From the NCBI RefSeq assembly GCF_000730665.1, contig NZ_BBIV01000004.1, positions 179,388 to 243,387 on the forward strand: a DNA stretch of 64,000 nucleotides, in the 5' to 3' direction. Position numbers and translations under genes: made by a program. This DNA comes from Pseudomonas plecoglossicida NBRC 103162 = DSM 15088 (GTDB taxonomy: Bacteria; Pseudomonadota; Gammaproteobacteria; Pseudomonadales; Pseudomonadaceae). Below, in pieces: positions 29,809 to 37,180 of the stretch; the stretch's first letter is position 1, and every line of letters begins with the position of its first letter. The notes under the pieces are model-generated. The model saw nothing but the letters and a program-made list of their open reading frames with translations, searched no databases and was not told the DNA's origin.

Positions 29809-30567
29809 GTGCGCTTCGCGGTACTCGGAAGCGGCAGCCAGGGAAATGGCACGCTGATCGCCAGTGGTGACACGTTCATCCTGGTCGATTGCGGCTTTTC
29901 CCTGCGCGAAACCGAGCGGCGCCTGGCGCTGCTCGGGGTGTCGGCGGCGCAGTTGAGCGCGGTGCTGGTGACCCACGAACATGCCGACCATGTGCATGGG
30001 GTGGGGTTGCTGTCACGGCGCTACAATGTACCGGTCTACCTCAGCCAAGGGACCTTGCGCGGCTTGCGCAAGCCGGTGGAGGTGGCCGGTTTTCTCGCCT
30101 GTGGCGACACACTGCGCATCGGTTGCCTGGACGTGAGTGCGGCACGTGTCGAGCACGACGCCTTTGAACCGCTGCAGTATGTGCTCAGCGACGGTCGCCG
30201 GCGCTTTGGCATGCTCACCGACCTGGGCTCCTACGATGCCCGGTTGCTGGAGCGCTACCAAGGCCTGGACGCTTTGCTGATCGAAGCCAACCACTGCCGC
30301 GACCTGCTGGCGCGCGGGCACTACCCGTACTTCCTCAAGCAGCGCGTGGGCGGCATGCAAGGCCATTTGAACAATCACCAGGCCGCGAGCCTGGTGCACG
30401 AGTTGGGCTGGCGCAACCTGCAACACCTGGTGCTGGCCCACCTCAGCAGCAAGAACAACCTGCCACACTTGGCCCGCCAGTGCTTCGTCGACACCCTTGG
30501 GTGCGACCCGGACTGGCTCCAGGTGGCGAATCAGGAACACGGGCTCGACTGGCGCGAAATCGCCTAG
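29809..30567 (+). CDS. MBL-fold metal-dependent hydrolase (YycJ/VicX-like)
   Basis: Protein of 252 residues with GTG start directly adjacent to the bamC stop. Metal ligands are in [11 protein letters not shown] (HxHxDH) and later His and Asp residues in MLTDLGSYD and EANHCRDLL, with HLSSKNN near the end. It resembles the YycJ/PhnP-like beta-lactamase fold hydrolases, some of which are 5'-3' exonucleases. The substrate is unknown. Confidence 0.9.
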   Translation: MRFAVLGSGSQGNGTLIASGDTFILVDCGFSLRETERRLALLGVSAAQLSAVLVTHEHADHVHGVGLLSRRYNVPVYLSQGTLRGLRKPVEVAGFLACGDTLRIGCLDVSAARVEHDAFEPLQYVLSDGRRRFGMLTDLGSYDARLLERYQGLDALLIEANHCRDLLARGHYPYFLKQRVGGMQGHLNNHQAASLVHELGWRNLQHLVLAHLSSKNNLPHLARQCFVDTLGCDPDWLQVANQEHGLDWREIA

Positions 30568-30598
30568 CCCAACACTCAAGCAAGCGGAGCCCTCCATC

Positions 30599-31309
30599 AT
30601 GGAAAAACGCGACGAACTCTACCGCGGCAAAGCCAAATCGGTTTACCAGACCGACGACGCCGACCGCTTGATCCTGCTGTTCCGTAACGACACCTCGGCG
30701 TTCGACGGCAAGCGCATCGAACAACTCGACCGCAAAGGCATGGTGAACAACAAGTTCAACGCCTTCATCATGCAGAAGCTCGAAGAAGCCGGCGTGCCGA
30801 CCCAGTTCGACAAGCTGCTGGGCGACAACGAGTGCCTGGTGAAGAAGCTGGACATGATCCCGGTCGAGTGCGTGGTGCGCAACTACGCCGCCGGCAGCCT
30901 GGTCAAGCGCCTGGGCGTGGAGGAGGGCATCAAGCTGGAGCCTTCCACCTTCGAGCTGTTCCTGAAGAACGACGAGAAGGGCGACCCCTTCATCAACGAA
31001 TCCCACGTTGTCGCGTTCGGCTGGGGCACCGCCGAGCAGTTGGTCGAGATGAAGAAGCTGTCGCTGAAGGTCAACGAAGTGCTGAGCAAGCTGTTCGACG
31101 ACGCCGGCCTGCTGCTGGTCGATTTCAAGCTGGAGTTCGGTGTGTTCCACGGCCAGATCGTCCTCGGTGACGAGTTCAGCCCGGACGGCTGCCGCCTGTG
31201 GGACAAGGAAACCCGCAAGAAGATGGACAAGGACCGCTTCCGTCAGGGTCTGGGCGACGTGATCGAAGCCTACGAAGAAGTTGCCAAGCGCCTGGGCGTG
31301 CCGCTGTAA
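30599..31309 (+). CDS. purC: SAICAR synthetase PurC
   Basis: Protein of 236 residues beginning [20 protein letters not shown], the standard short bacterial form. [17 protein letters not shown] and [10 protein letters not shown] contain the ATP and substrate-binding residues. It ligates aspartate to CAIR in purine synthesis. A GCGGAG ribosome site precedes the ATG. Confidence 0.98.
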   Translation: MEKRDELYRGKAKSVYQTDDADRLILLFRNDTSAFDGKRIEQLDRKGMVNNKFNAFIMQKLEEAGVPTQFDKLLGDNECLVKKLDMIPVECVVRNYAAGSLVKRLGVEEGIKLEPSTFELFLKNDEKGDPFINESHVVAFGWGTAEQLVEMKKLSLKVNEVLSKLFDDAGLLLVDFKLEFGVFHGQIVLGDEFSPDGCRLWDKETRKKMDKDRFRQGLGDVIEAYEEVAKRLGVPL

Positions 31310-31362
31310 GCGGTGCGTTCACGCAAGCGCCTGATACCACGCGATTTTTTTGAAAATAAAGG

Positions 31363-31391
31363 TTTGCGTTTTCAGAATTCGCTGGTATGAT
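31363..31391 (+). promoter_or_regulatory. tRNA-Ser promoter
   Basis: TTTGCG and TATGAT (31386-31391) with a 17-base spacer, followed by a GC-rich discriminator and the tRNA start 10 bases later. Confidence 0.75.
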
Positions 31392-31401
31392 GCGCGGCAT
31401 T

Positions 31402-31491
31402 GGAGAGATGCCGGAGTGGTCGAACGGGACGGATTCGAAATCCGTTGTACTGGCAACAGTACCTAGGGTTCAAATCCCTATCTCTCCGCCA
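31402..31491 (+). tRNA. tRNA-Ser (anticodon CGA)
   Basis: A 90-nt class II tRNA with acceptor GGAGAGA / TCTCTCC, anticodon loop TTCGAAA, a long variable arm (TGTACTGGCAACAGTA) and an encoded CCA. Its 3' end is the insertion site of the island that follows. Confidence 0.98.
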
Positions 31492-31493
31492 TA
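31475..31493 (+). repeat. attL, 19-bp direct repeat
   Basis: TCCCTATCTCTCCGCCATA covers the last bases of tRNA-Ser plus three downstream bases, and recurs exactly at 40015-40033. Confidence 0.93.
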
Positions 31494-31503
31494 TGTGAAA
31501 AAG

Positions 31504-31536
31504 CCTCGTAAATCGTTGATTTACGGGGTTTTTTTT
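31504..31536 (+). terminator. Terminator after tRNA-Ser, island side
   Basis: An 11-bp stem (CCTCGTAAATC / GATTTACGGGG, one T-G pair) with loop GTT is followed by eight T. The island supplies a replacement terminator for the tRNA. Confidence 0.92.
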
Positions 31537-31616
31537 CGTCTCAACTTTTTTGCTTTTGACCACTGGGTTTGCCCACTCTGATTTGTACTCGCTCCCTAGA
31601 GATGCTGAACCCTTCC

Positions 31617-31638
31617 CTGATCTTGTCATCAAGATCAG
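31617..31638. repeat. Perfect inverted repeat near the left island end
   Basis: CTGATCTTG tcat CAAGATCAG, a 9-bp perfect stem with a 4-base loop, upstream of the pentapeptide operon. It could be an operator or an RNA hairpin in the leader. Confidence 0.6.
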
Positions 31639-31761
31639 TCAATCACATGGGTGATGAAGCTGCGGCTCGGACCCTTGTGTCATGCTAGCGATTGAAGCGT
31701 AAGCGGCTTTCGTTCAAAATTCAGCGTAATGCAGCCGTGCACCTTTATCTGCGTGAGTAAT

Positions 31762-32679
31762 ATGACAGACCAGAAATCACCTGCGGACGTTGTAGTGCCT
31801 CTGGAGCCGCCAGTAAGGGAGGCGAATCCAGTTACCCTTGCTCCAGCTGAGGAGTACCATGACGCACTCAAGAAAGGTAATCGGTCAGTCATTACTGACT
31901 ACTACGTCGAAACAGACGTCTCGAATGAGCGTAAAGCTTATGCTTTCAAGGTGTACGCACGGCTAAATGCCAAGAAAATCAAATTCACTAATGTTTCGTT
32001 CCAGCATAGTGTCTTCGATGGTTGCTACTTCAACAATTGCACCTTTGATTCGTGCGATTTCACTGGCTGTCGCTTCATTGGTTGTAACTTGCATCAATCG
32101 TCTTTTGTTGGTTGTAAGTTTGAGTATGCGGTGTTCGAGCGCTGCCAGATTGATGATGATATTTTGGAGCGTGAAGCCCCGCATGAAGAAAATCTAAAAA
32201 TGCGTTTTGCTCGATCACTTCGTATGAATTTCCAGCAGATAGGGGATGCAAAAGCAGTTAATCGTGCAATTTCCCTAGAGCTTGAAGCCACCTCCAGTTA
32301 CCTGAAGAAGTCATGGTCTTCTACTGAGTCTTACTATCGGACCAAGTACAAGGGGTGGAAGAAGGTTCCGCAGTTTTTCAAATGGCTTGAGTTCAAGGTG
32401 TTAGATGCCATTTGGGGTAATGGTGAAAACACCCTCAAGCTACTGCGTGCGATAATTGCCGTTCATGTCGCTATTGCGGCTTATGACACTATTTCCTTCG
32501 GTAACCCTTGGGATATCAGGGATTACTTGACGAGCTTTACTGCCTCTCCCGGAGTGTTCTTTGGCATTGTGACCCCCCATGACTACCCAGTCTGGTTCTC
32601 TTCCGGCGTTGCTGCTACACGCCTGTTAGGGTTTGCCTTCCTTACGGCAATCCTTGTGAAACGGTTTGGGCGGAGGTGA
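31762..32679 (+). CDS. Pentapeptide-repeat membrane protein with channel-like C-terminus
   Basis: Protein of about 305 residues. Residues 74-130 hold some eleven pentapeptide repeats centred on Phe/Leu (SFQHS VFDGC YFNNC TFDSC DFTGC), many ending in Cys. A helical linker leads to a hydrophobic helix near 225-245 and a second near 280-300. The last part (FFGIVTPHDYPVWF, then RLLGFAFLTAILVKRF) resembles the pore helix and last helix of two-helix ion channels, but the canonical TVGYG filter is absent. Start at 31762 chosen over 31729; neither has a strong ribosome site. Its stop overlaps the next gene's start region. Possibly a membrane effector; function unknown. Confidence 0.75.
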   Translation: MTDQKSPADVVVPLEPPVREANPVTLAPAEEYHDALKKGNRSVITDYYVETDVSNERKAYAFKVYARLNAKKIKFTNVSFQHSVFDGCYFNNCTFDSCDFTGCRFIGCNLHQSSFVGCKFEYAVFERCQIDDDILEREAPHEENLKMRFARSLRMNFQQIGDAKAVNRAISLELEATSSYLKKSWSSTESYYRTKYKGWKKVPQFFKWLEFKVLDAIWGNGENTLKLLRAIIAVHVAIAAYDTISFGNPWDIRDYLTSFTASPGVFFGIVTPHDYPVWFSSGVAATRLLGFAFLTAILVKRFGRR

Positions 32680-32681
32680 TG

Positions 32682-33299
32682 ATGCATATCTATGCATTTG
32701 GCTCGGTGTGCAGAGGCGAGATAGACAAAGGTTCTGATGTCGATTTGCTAGCATGTGTTGATGGTCCTGCACCGCATATAGATACTGAGAAATATTCGGT
32801 ATACCAGTACGAGCGGCTTGAGTCTTTATGGGAAGAGGGTAACCCCTTTGCGTGGCATTTGCACTTAGAGTCGAAGCTTCTATTTGCTTCAGATGGTACT
32901 GATTATCTAGGGGGCTTGGGGTCTCCAGCCGCTTACACTCAAGGTGATGAGGATTGTGAGAAGTTTCGAGTGCTTTTTGAGCGGTCCCTCGAAGCGGTCA
33001 GTCAATCTAGCAATAGCGCGACGTTTCATCTGTCATGCATTTTTTTGGCAGTAAGAAACTTTGCAACTTGCCACTCGCTTTCGCTGGGTAAGCCGATTTT
33101 TTCAAGGCGCTCCCCCTTGCTTATCAGCCCAAGCTTGGATGTAGGTTCAGAGGTGTTCTCAATCTTGACTCGTGCACGCCTGTTGTCGACACGAGGATAT
33201 GGTGAGCCTATTATGCCTAACGAGGTTGAGGCAGCGATAAAAGCAGTTAGTATTGTGCCGCGATGGATGCAGGCCCTTCGGAGCCAAAAAATATCATGA
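32682..33299 (+). CDS. Nucleotidyltransferase-domain protein with HEPN-like C-terminus
   Basis: Protein of 205 residues. The minimal nucleotidyltransferase motif GSVCRGEIDKGSDVDLL occupies residues 7-23, with D19 and D21, and a third acid possibly E63 in HLHLES. The C-terminal helical half has R125-N126 ... H131 (RNFATCH), an RX5H motif with Asn after Arg, as in HEPN ribonucleases. The protein may thus fuse the two halves of an MNT-HEPN module. The ATG at 32682 is best spaced from the GGAGG at 32672-32676; a GTG at 32676 and an ATG at 32679 are alternatives. The domain lacks the usual residues before GS. It overlaps both neighbours. Confidence 0.72.
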   Translation: MHIYAFGSVCRGEIDKGSDVDLLACVDGPAPHIDTEKYSVYQYERLESLWEEGNPFAWHLHLESKLLFASDGTDYLGGLGSPAAYTQGDEDCEKFRVLFERSLEAVSQSSNSATFHLSCIFLAVRNFATCHSLSLGKPIFSRRSPLLISPSLDVGSEVFSILTRARLLSTRGYGEPIMPNEVEAAIKAVSIVPRWMQALRSQKIS

Positions 33300-33586
33300 G
33301 AGAGTTTAATAATCGGATCGACGCACAGCGGGAGATTTTGAATCTCGTCAACAAGAGAGGCTGGAGCGAAGAGTTGTTCGGCCTGTCTAGCGGTGCCATT
33401 GATCGTTGGGTGCGTGTTAATGGTATTGACCGCTCCTCTGATTTGAGTCGCTTAGTATATGAGTCGGCGTCTAAACTTTTCTTTTTGGCTAATAAAAGCC
33501 AAGAGCAGGTTACTGACGAGTATCGACTTTTGTCTGGTGAGGTGTACGACTTGACGCAAGATATCGCTAAAGTTCTGCATAGGTAG
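33296..33586 (+). CDS. Small protein of unknown function (third gene of the operon)
   Basis: Protein of 96 residues, predicted mostly helical, with an Arg/Glu-rich composition and no recognised motif. The middle (WSEELFGLSSGAIDRWVRVNG) looks like a helix-turn-helix-type turn but this is not certain. Its ATG overlaps the previous stop (ATGA), so the three genes are translated together. It could be an antitoxin, adaptor or modifier of the nucleotidyltransferase protein. Confidence 0.65.
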   Translation: MREFNNRIDAQREILNLVNKRGWSEELFGLSSGAIDRWVRVNGIDRSSDLSRLVYESASKLFFLANKSQEQVTDEYRLLSGEVYDLTQDIAKVLHR

Positions 33587-33627
33587 CAGTTGCTTCCAGC
33601 GTCCTCAGTGCTGACAGGTATGATAAG

Positions 33628-33643
33628 GCCGCCCAAGGGCGGC
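33628..33643. terminator. Hairpin between convergent genes
   Basis: GCCGCC caag GGCGGC lies between the three-gene operon and a convergent small gene; no T-run. Confidence 0.45.
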
Positions 33644-33846
33644 TATGAGCGTAAGTTCTGAATTGCTGACTCTATCGCGTCAGCATTTGTGTCGAGTGTC
33701 GTTAGGGTAACCATCACGTTGTCATGTACGTTGGTGGAGCCGCGTTGACGTACCCAAGTACTCACCTCCTCAATCGCCGCCCGCATGGCGATCTGGTTGA
33801 GATGGAGTAGTTCAAGTGCATCGGCGGTGGTGGTGGCTTTGTCCAT
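33643..33846 (-). CDS. Small hypothetical protein
   Basis: Protein of 67 residues (MDKATTTADALELLHLNQIAM) with a predicted helix, an Ala/Leu-rich pattern and no known motif. Coding is supported by an intact frame with an ATG start and by its tidy convergent placement. A weak purine-rich site lies upstream. Function unknown. Confidence 0.55.
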   Translation of the reverse strand: MDKATTTADALELLHLNQIAMRAAIEEVSTWVRQRGSTNVHDNVMVTLTTLDTNADAIESAIQNLRS

Positions 33847-34162
33847 GGTCAGGCCCTGTTAGGTGCAGTCCGTAAGAGTAAACCGTTTTGCCACAAAACC
33901 ACCCCACCCTGTCAGACGAATCTGAATTCATCAGCGTTTAGGAATGGACCGTCAGTGAAATCCCCGCGTGGTAGCTGAATTGCTTAACGGTTACCCGTAA
34001 AAAGCGACCGGGGCATACCAATCTTCTGCCAAATCCCTGAGCACATACGACAACGCCCAGCAAAGCTCCATTTAGGCCCAATACGAGGCGTTTGGTCAGC
34101 GTGACTTACATTGTATGTACTGGTGTCGAGCGTTCTCAGATCGAAGCTGAGGGCCTTTTGCC
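33847..34162. other. Intergenic stretch inside the island
   Basis: 316 bases without a credible gene. It should carry the small gene's promoter (reading left). A CTCAG atcgaag CTGAG hairpin near 34136-34152 lies just past the recombinase stop. Nothing else stands out. Confidence 0.5.
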
Positions 34163-34708
34163 TTATGCTGCTTTCATTGCCCGCTGTACCGTGCTCAGGC
34201 TTACCCCAAGGTGGGCAGCTACTTTACGGAATGATGCACCATCCTGACTCATGGCTTCGCGTATCGCTTGGTCATCAACCTTTTTCACACGACCTTTGTA
34301 GACACCCTTGGCTTTCGCTTTCGCAATGCCCTCTCGCTGACGTTCTTTAATCATGCTGCGTTCAAACTGGGCTACGGCACCCATCATGGAAAGCATGAGT
34401 TCCTGTGTGTGGTTCTCCTCACTAGTGAACAACAGGTTTTCCTTGTGGAACTGGACACAAACGCCTGCTTCGCGTAGGTCAGTTACCAGTGCCAGCAGGT
34501 CAACCAGGGAGCGAGCTAGTCGGTCAATCGAGTGAACATGGATAGTGTCACCGTCCCGTACATAGCTCAGCATCTCTTTCAACGCTGGACGCTCAGTGGT
34601 CGCCCCTGACACCTTATCGGTGAAGGTTCGGTCAGCAACTATTCCATCAAGCTGACGGTCGGTGTTCTGGTCTTCACTGCTGACCCGTATGTACGCAACG
34701 TGTGCCAT
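34163..34708 (-). CDS. Serine recombinase (resolvase/invertase family)
   Basis: Protein of 181 residues. AYIRVSSEDQNTDRQLDG carries the nucleophilic Ser near residue 9, and HSIDRLARSLVDLL carries the conserved Arg pair. The E-helix is EQ-like (MGAVAQFERSMIKERQREGIAKAKAKG). A C-terminal Hin-type helix-turn-helix (FRKVAAHLGVSLSTVQRAM) follows. It catalyses site-specific resolution or inversion. The ATG at 34708 gives the family-typical N-terminus; an ATG at 34744 would add 12 residues. Five copies of a TGTATTCA-like word lie upstream and may be its sites. Confidence 0.93.
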   Translation of the reverse strand: MAHVAYIRVSSEDQNTDRQLDGIVADRTFTDKVSGATTERPALKEMLSYVRDGDTIHVHSIDRLARSLVDLLALVTDLREAGVCVQFHKENLLFTSEENHTQELMLSMMGAVAQFERSMIKERQREGIAKAKAKGVYKGRVKKVDDQAIREAMSQDGASFRKVAAHLGVSLSTVQRAMKAA

Positions 34709-34719
34709 TTCTGCCTGCC

Positions 34720-34827
34720 TGTATTCAATAGACTCTAGATGCAAGCAGTATGGTTGTATTCAATGTATAAATCAACCCTAATGAATACGGTAGTGGTAGC
34801 GTTTGTGTATTCAGCGGAATGTATTCT
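34720..34827. repeat. Cluster of TGTATTCA motifs upstream of the serine recombinase
   Basis: TGTATTCA occurs at 34720, 34755 and 34806, TGTATTCT at 34820, and the inverse TGAATACG at 34782. The 34782 and 34806 copies form an inverted repeat about 32 bp long overall, similar in size to a resolvase subsite. Confidence 0.6.
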
Positions 34828-34935
34828 CAAGGGTACACCCCAATGGTACAAGTGGGCTCTGTGTGATTCTTGGGCTTGGCGGGAGCACATCGCACTGATA
34901 GCTTTCTGCCTTCACTCAATCAAGGGAAAGGATTC

Positions 34936-35358
34936 ATGCGAGCTCTGATGGCGGCGACGACGATGGCAATGCTAAGCGGCTGTGCTGCACCGCTGACAGT
35001 TGGGGAAGCTGTGCCAACACCCAGCGCCCGCTTGCTTGGCTATCAAACAGAAGATAAAGGCAAAGACGCTACGGTGACCGTTGTCAGACAGGGTGATGTG
35101 AATGGTGCGGGGTGCTTGTTCGGAATCTTCGTAGATGGGGAACTGGTTGCTCGATTGGCGGGTGATGAAAAAGCACGGTTCTACCTCCAGCCAGGAAGAA
35201 AGCTCATTGGTGTTGGTGTGGACCCTCAAGCCGTTGGTCGGTGCGGAGGTAGCAGTCGAATCATAAAGGAGGTTGCGACATGGATCACCGTTGGCGAAAA
35301 CCAAACCTTTCGAATTAGTGTCCTCCCAGCGCTAGACATTCGACCTTCTTCCTACTGA
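34936..35358 (+). CDS. Putative lipoprotein of unknown function
   Basis: Protein of 140 residues. A short signal sequence ends in a lipobox at Cys16 (MLSGC). The mature part is beta-rich (DATVTVVRQGDVNGAGCLFGIFVDGELVARL) with two further Cys. This looks like the DUF-type small lipoproteins with a PEGA-like or carboxypeptidase-like beta sandwich, but I do not recognise the family. AAGGGAAAGGA precedes the ATG at good spacing. It is the only island gene clearly aimed at the envelope besides the pentapeptide protein. Confidence 0.75.
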   Translation: MRALMAATTMAMLSGCAAPLTVGEAVPTPSARLLGYQTEDKGKDATVTVVRQGDVNGAGCLFGIFVDGELVARLAGDEKARFYLQPGRKLIGVGVDPQAVGRCGGSSRIIKEVATWITVGENQTFRISVLPALDIRPSSY

Positions 35359-35941
35359 CTTGGTAATACTTCATTGCACTCGCCTTGTTGCTAGGAGCTT
35401 CATAGCTCTGATTTGAAGTGTTTTGCTTATAGGTTATGGGGTTTGCCTCAGGGTGAGCTGAAAACGTCTCAGAATGCTTCGTAGGGCCTTCTGGGCAGCG
35501 ATATGAATAACTTTATTGAGGGTCTGCTCAGGATTAACTGAGGTATGCGTTTCGATTTAAAGATATTGTCGAGATTTCGACAGGTACGTTTAGGCCGGAT
35601 CAAATGGAGCGCAGGCAGAATCATGGCGGTAGCGATTTTGTCTGTATGGGTATCAGGTGGGTGATGTAATGAGCGCCATGTTTATTTCCTGATGTTTTCC
35701 TGATGCTATTGAAGGCTGAACCTTCGAATCGCCAGCACTGATTGGCATTTAGAAACTGAGTCTATAACGACGTGCTAGCAGAGTGAGCGAGCGGAGTGAG
35801 TGAATGCTTTTCAATAGATGGTCTCATCTGACCATCAGCTTTTGATCTGTCTCTCAGCTTTGCTGACTAATCTACCTCGCTCGCAGTGCGAGTAATGTTC
35901 ATTGGCTATGGTCTCTGACCACTCTTACAGGTTATGTACTG

Positions 35942-35996
35942 AAAACAAAAAAGCCTCACTGACCAGTGAGAATTTCTCAAAGATCAGTGAGGCTTT
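35942..35996 (-). terminator. Strong intrinsic terminator on the minus strand
   Basis: A 13-bp perfect stem (AAAGCCTCACTGA / TCAGTGAGGCTTT) encloses a small inner hairpin (TGAGA att TCTCA). On the minus strand it is followed by TTTTTTGTTTT, the classic form. Confidence 0.88.
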
Positions 35997-36696
35997 CAGG
36001 ATGTCATTGCTTCACCAGTAGATTACCTGCTGAGCAGGTGAGAGAGTAGTCTGGTGAAAGACAAGCAAAGAGCAGATGACCTTATGTGGTCATCATTGCT
36101 GGTCATCGTGTGCATGGCACACAAGGGGGGTATATGTTCTACATAGAACAAAGAGTATATTCATATCAGCATGACTGATAGATATAACTATCTTTCTATA
36201 AAGTAGTATATATATGCTCTTTCGAAATTCGGATACAACTATCCCATAGCTTCGCAACAAATTGCGAGCCATGGATGGTATGCCGAATATCAATCGCAGG
36301 ATGCTCCCCCGATGATCCGCTGACGTGTTGTCAGAACGTACAGATTAAGCTGTACGCGATACAAGATGAAGACTCATCTCAAGGGTTCATTTCCTCAAAT
36401 CAGAGGGGTACCCGGCTAACCCTACGTTGTCACCAACGCCTATCCAGCCGTTTTATTTGCACCAGTTACGATGCTGCACGCTGATACCAAGTCAAATTCT
36501 ATTGTGCTTTAAGTCAGGCAGAATTCGTGAATTCGACGCTTAAGAAACCTGACCGAGAACACGCCACCGTATCAGGCGGTATAGCGTGTTTACCCATGCA
36601 CCCAGTTACCGCAAGCTTAGGCCCCTTTTGAGTAGCCCGAGCGGTCATTACTGAGATCATGGTCAGAGCAAACCGGAATGGTTTCCTCCACTGATA
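35942..36696 (-). ncRNA. Candidate large structured non-coding RNA, about 750 nt
   Basis: Minus-strand transcript predicted from a sigma70-like promoter (36703-36732) to an intrinsic terminator (35942-35996). Between them lie consecutive perfect stems. Positions: AACACGC/GCGTGTT 36558-36590 (with inner ACCG/CGGT), CGTTG/CAACG 36425, CCTC/GAGG 36393, GATGA/TCATC 36365, CGTACAG/CTGTACG 36337, CTGAC/GTCAG 36320, TCGCAA/TTGCGA 36252, TATCAG/CTGATA 36164, TGTTCT/AGAACA 36135, GTGTGC/GCACAC 36108, GATGACC/GGTCATC 36075, and TTCACCAG/CTGGTGAA 36011-36058 enclosing ACCTGC/GCAGGT. Outer pairs such as CGGCT/AGCCG suggest multiway junctions. Size and ornateness recall GOLLD and ROOL RNAs of phages and plasmids, but I see no basis for calling homology. 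The short open frames inside are not credible. Confidence 0.6.
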
Positions 36697-36702
36697 GAAC
36701 AA

Positions 36703-36732
36703 ATTCTACCAGACTACCTCTTGATTTGTCAA
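36703..36732 (-). promoter_or_regulatory. Sigma70-like promoter for the candidate RNA
   Basis: On the minus strand TTGACA (36732-36727) and TAGAAT (36708-36703) are separated by 18 bases: a perfect -35 and a 5/6 -10, with a predicted start near 36696. Confidence 0.65.
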
Positions 36733-36889
36733 GGTGGTGGTGGTAGGGGTAGGGTATCGATAACCCTTGCTGACTAGCTTCCCCTCCACACCACGCATAG
36801 GTCATCAGGAACATTTCAAATAGGCTTGTACAGCAACGATCTGAACTCTTTGCACTTGCCCCGTGGGGCCGCACCGAAAACCGCTGTAA

Positions 36890-37180
36890 TCACACCCAGG
36901 GGAGCTTAGAGCGCCTTCTGGCTTGAATGTCTTTCATTGCTTTGTGAAAAGCAGGACTAGTCTTCATCAACTCTTTGGTATTCACGAGTGTCTCCGACTT
37001 GTGTCGAGCACGCAACTTACGGTGCATACCGTAGATCACATCACACACGCCTATGACATGGTAAGCGACTGAGTTGAACTTACGTTTTATCGACTCACCG
37101 CTGGTGTGTTGAAAGGCACCAATGATCAGGTCAGATCGTTTGTGAATGACTAGCCAATTAGGCGGCATCGGGAATACCAT
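36890..37180 (-). CDS. Small basic protein, last gene of the island's four-gene operon
   Basis: Protein of 96 residues rich in Lys, Arg and His (RKLRARHKSETLVNTKELM, KDIQARRRSKLPWV). No motif is recognised; a nucleic-acid-binding role is possible from charge only. Its start lies 23 bases inside the preceding gene, and it has no ribosome site of its own, so expression depends on translational coupling. Confidence 0.55.
   Translation of the reverse strand: MVFPMPPNWLVIHKRSDLIIGAFQHTSGESIKRKFNSVAYHVIGVCDVIYGMHRKLRARHKSETLVNTKELMKTSPAFHKAMKDIQARRRSKLPWV

Larger units (their letters stand above)
35359..36889. other. 1.5-kb gene-free region packed with inverted repeats
   Basis: No credible open frame lies between the lipoprotein and the four-gene operon. 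The region is AT-rich and holds more than fifteen short perfect inverted repeats in series. 35942-36696 is annotated separately as a candidate RNA. 35567-35921 holds further hairpins: TGTCGA/TCGACA at 35567, GAAGG/CCTTC at 35711, GATGGTC/GACCATC at 35817, TCAGC/GCTGA at 35854, CTCGC/GCGAG at 35880 and TGGTC/GACCA at 35909. A direct repeat TTTCCTGATG occurs at 35685 and 35696. Confidence 0.8.

Noticed and set aside
27754..29997. 747-codon frame on the minus strand over dapA and bamC
   Set aside because: Covers two well-recognised genes and reads as low-complexity His/Gln/Val-rich shadow sequence.
36093..36484. Short frames of 66 and 69 codons in the AT-rich part of the gene-free region
   Set aside because: No ribosome site, no motif, interrupted by hairpins.
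35942..36696. Retron msr-msd or group II intron
   Set aside because: No reverse transcriptase gene in the island and no recognisable domain V or msr ends.
35942..36696. tmRNA-like insertion
   Set aside because: No tRNA-like acceptor end and none of the expected GGGGCC...CCA features.
36514..36874. Two short minus-strand frames within the hairpin region
   Set aside because: No ribosome sites, no recognisable protein features, and they coincide with strong inverted repeats and the proposed promoter.
35359..36889. CRISPR array
   Set aside because: The inverted repeats differ from each other in sequence and spacing; there are no identical direct repeats with regular spacers.
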